Source: JAVVEZ01 sp032250895 (GTDB lineage Bacteria; Pseudomonadota; Gammaproteobacteria; Pseudomonadales; Pseudohongiellaceae). Taken from it: a stretch of DNA of 42,756 bases. Below the pieces are notes generated by a model. It was not told where the DNA came from. It worked only from the letters and a program-made list of their open reading frames with translations, and did no database searches. The position numbers and the translations under genes were made by a program. The DNA lies in NCBI GenBank assembly GCA_032250895.1, contig JAVVEZ010000024.1, positions 1 to 42,756 on the forward strand. The letters run 5' to 3'. Below, piece after piece: positions 41,307 to 42,756 of the stretch (its first letter is position 1; each line of letters starts with the position of its first letter).

Positions 41307-42756
41307 GTGATTCTGGCTATCTGGCAAAAATGTGTATATTGCCTGAAAAATGAGCTTCCCTCACAACAATTCAACACCTGGATAAGACCCTTGCGTGCAG
41401 TTGGTGGTGAAACAACCCTGCATTTGCAGGCACCGAACAAATTTGTTCTCGAGTGGGTCAAGGACAATTTCCTTGAGCGGATTGTTTTACTGGTCAATGA
41501 AACCAGCGTGGATACACCTCCCCGGGTTTGTCTTGAGATAGCGGATTTCAAGGTTGGTGGAGAGCCCGGGTTGGCTGCTGACCGGGCATTGGCTTTCGAA
41601 GAGGACGATCGGGAGCCCGGCGCGATGCCGGACAACGACAGGTCAGAGCTCCAGGAACAGGCCCGTCCGGAACCAGTGCCCACGAGGCTCCGGCAGACCA
41701 CGTCAAAAATCAAAAAAGTCAATGTTGAAGGCGGCTTGCGCTATAAAGGGGAGCTGAACAAGAGTTATACCTTCAACAACTTTATAGAAGGTAAGTCCAA
41801 TCAGCTGGCCAGAGCGGCAGCCTCGCAGGTTGCCGAGAATCCGGGCGGCGCCTATAACCCTCTTTTCATTTATGGAGGGGTCGGTTTGGGAAAGACCCAT
41901 CTGATGCATGCAATAGGCAATTATCTGGTGGAGCAAAACCCCAGCGCAAATGTGGTTTATCTGCACTCCCAGACCTTCGTCGGCAGCATGGTATCGGCCT
42001 TGCAACTCAATGCGATCAATGAATTCAAACGCTACTATCATTCTGTTGATGCCCTCCTGATCGACGACATTCAGTTTTTTGCCAACAAGGAGCGCTCCCA
42101 GGAAGAATTTTTCCATACCTTTAATGCCATCTTCGAGGGGGGGCGGCAGATCATCCTTACTTGTGACAAGTATCACAACCAGATCAATGGCCTGGAGGAC
42201 AGGCTCAAATCCAGGTTTGGCTGGGGTCTTTCGGTCGCCGTGGAACCTCCGGAGCTGGAAACAAGAGCGGCGATCCTGATCAACAAGGCCCATCGTGAAC
42301 AGGTTTTTCTGGCGAACGAAGAAGCCATGTACATGGCACAGAAACTGCGCTCCAATGTCCGCGAACTCGAGGGCGCCTTGAAGAAAGTGATTGCCCATTC
42401 GCAGTTCATGGGCGTGGAAATCAGCATTCCACTGATCCAGGAGGCTCTCAGGGATCTGCTGGCAATACAGAACAAGCTGATCAGTGTGGACAACATTCAG
42501 CGAACCGTGACCGAGTACTACAAAATCAAGATGGCTGATATGATATCCAAGCGACGCAACCGCTCGGTGGCCAGGCCCAGACAAATGGCCATGTGTTTGG
42601 CAAAGGATCTGACCAACCATAGCCTGCCGGAAATAGGGGATATGTTTGGTGGGCGGGACCATACGACCGTTCTGCATGCCTGCAGAAAAATTAATGAACT
42701 TAAACAATCGACCATTGATATCAGCGAGGATTATCAGAATTTGTTACGCTCATTGT
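41307..42756 (+). CDS. dnaA: Chromosomal replication initiator DnaA (3' end cut by the window)
   Basis: 483 complete codons are present and the frame is open at the window edge. The GTG start (VILAIWQKC...) has GGAG 10 bases upstream and aligns with the E. coli N-terminus (SLSLWQQCL). Domain I is followed by a Pro/Glu-rich linker, then the AAA+ domain III (Walker A GGVGLGKTHL, Walker B LIDDIQFF) and domain IV with the DNA-binding signature GRDHTTVLHACRKI. It opens oriC by binding DnaA boxes; two perfect boxes lie directly upstream, so autoregulation is likely. The last residues seen (DYQNLLRSL) suggest only a few codons are missing. Confidence 0.97.
   Translation, partial: MILAIWQKCVYCLKNELPSQQFNTWIRPLRAVGGETTLHLQAPNKFVLEWVKDNFLERIVLLVNETSVDTPPRVCLEIADFKVGGEPGLAADRALAFEEDDREPGAMPDNDRSELQEQARPEPVPTRLRQTTSKIKKVNVEGGLRYKGELNKSYTFNNFIEGKSNQLARAAASQVAENPGGAYNPLFIYGGVGLGKTHLMHAIGNYLVEQNPSANVVYLHSQTFVGSMVSALQLNAINEFKRYYHSVDALLIDDIQFFANKERSQEEFFHTFNAIFEGGRQIILTCDKYHNQINGLEDRLKSRFGWGLSVAVEPPELETRAAILINKAHREQVFLANEEAMYMAQKLRSNVRELEGALKKVIAHSQFMGVEISIPLIQEALRDLLAIQNKLISVDNIQRTVTEYYKIKMADMISKRRNRSVARPRQMAMCLAKDLTNHSLPEIGDMFGGRDHTTVLHACRKINELKQSTIDISEDYQNLLRSL

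Overview
The window is a gammaproteobacterial chromosome segment next to the replication origin. The gene order dnaA / rpmH-rnpA-yidD-yidC-mnmE / mnmG-rsmG-parA-parB / atpIBEFHAGDC / glmU-glmS is the classic origin-proximal arrangement of Pseudomonas-like and marine Gammaproteobacteria. A HexR-like regulator, a close UvrD homologue, a TonB-dependent receptor and TRAP transporter genes fit a free-living, probably aquatic member. I cannot name the genus. No rRNA, tRNA or CRISPR array was seen.

Layout. 1-9.3 kb: accessory envelope and periplasm genes. These are a truncated ECF-sigma-like ORF, an M49 (dipeptidyl-peptidase III) lipoprotein, a TonB-dependent receptor, a secreted beta-helix-type protein and a secreted protein with two tandem cyclophilin domains. 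The spacers around them carry short palindromes with a CTGCGCAG or CTGCGCGG core. 9.3-13.1 kb: TRAP membrane subunits DctQ and DctM, a YciA-type thioesterase, and a DctP lipoprotein on the opposite strand. 13.2-17 kb: uvrD, a cold-shock gene with a long leader, and hexR. 17-27.4 kb: glmS, glmU and the whole F1Fo ATP synthase operon on the minus strand, with a recognisable promoter before atpI and a hairpin terminator between atpC and glmU. 27.5-31.9 kb: mnmG-rsmG-parA-parB, tightly packed. 36.9-40.8 kb: mnmE-yidC-yidD-rnpA-rpmH. From 41.3 kb to the right edge: dnaA on the plus strand, cut just before its stop.

The unusual part is 32.4-36.7 kb, an accessory island between mnmG and mnmE. Its intact core is three overlapping or abutting minus-strand genes: a DUF3696-type AAA ATPase, a PIN-like nuclease and an RNA-ligase-family nucleotidyltransferase. 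A fourth gene with half of an HNH domain joined to an unrelated tail follows directly. Upstream lie decayed pieces of an older island: an excisionase-like HTH tail, a 5'-truncated AlbA_2/RecG-like gene, the first ~45 codons of a DEAD/DEAH helicase and an out-of-frame C-terminal remnant. The ATPase-nuclease-ligase cluster is the best candidate for an undescribed defence or RNA cut-and-seal system.

Both the mnmG upstream region and the rpmH-dnaA spacer contain AT-rich DNA with perfect DnaA boxes, so two places in this window could be oriC or an origin relic. The island sits beside the mnmG-side candidate.
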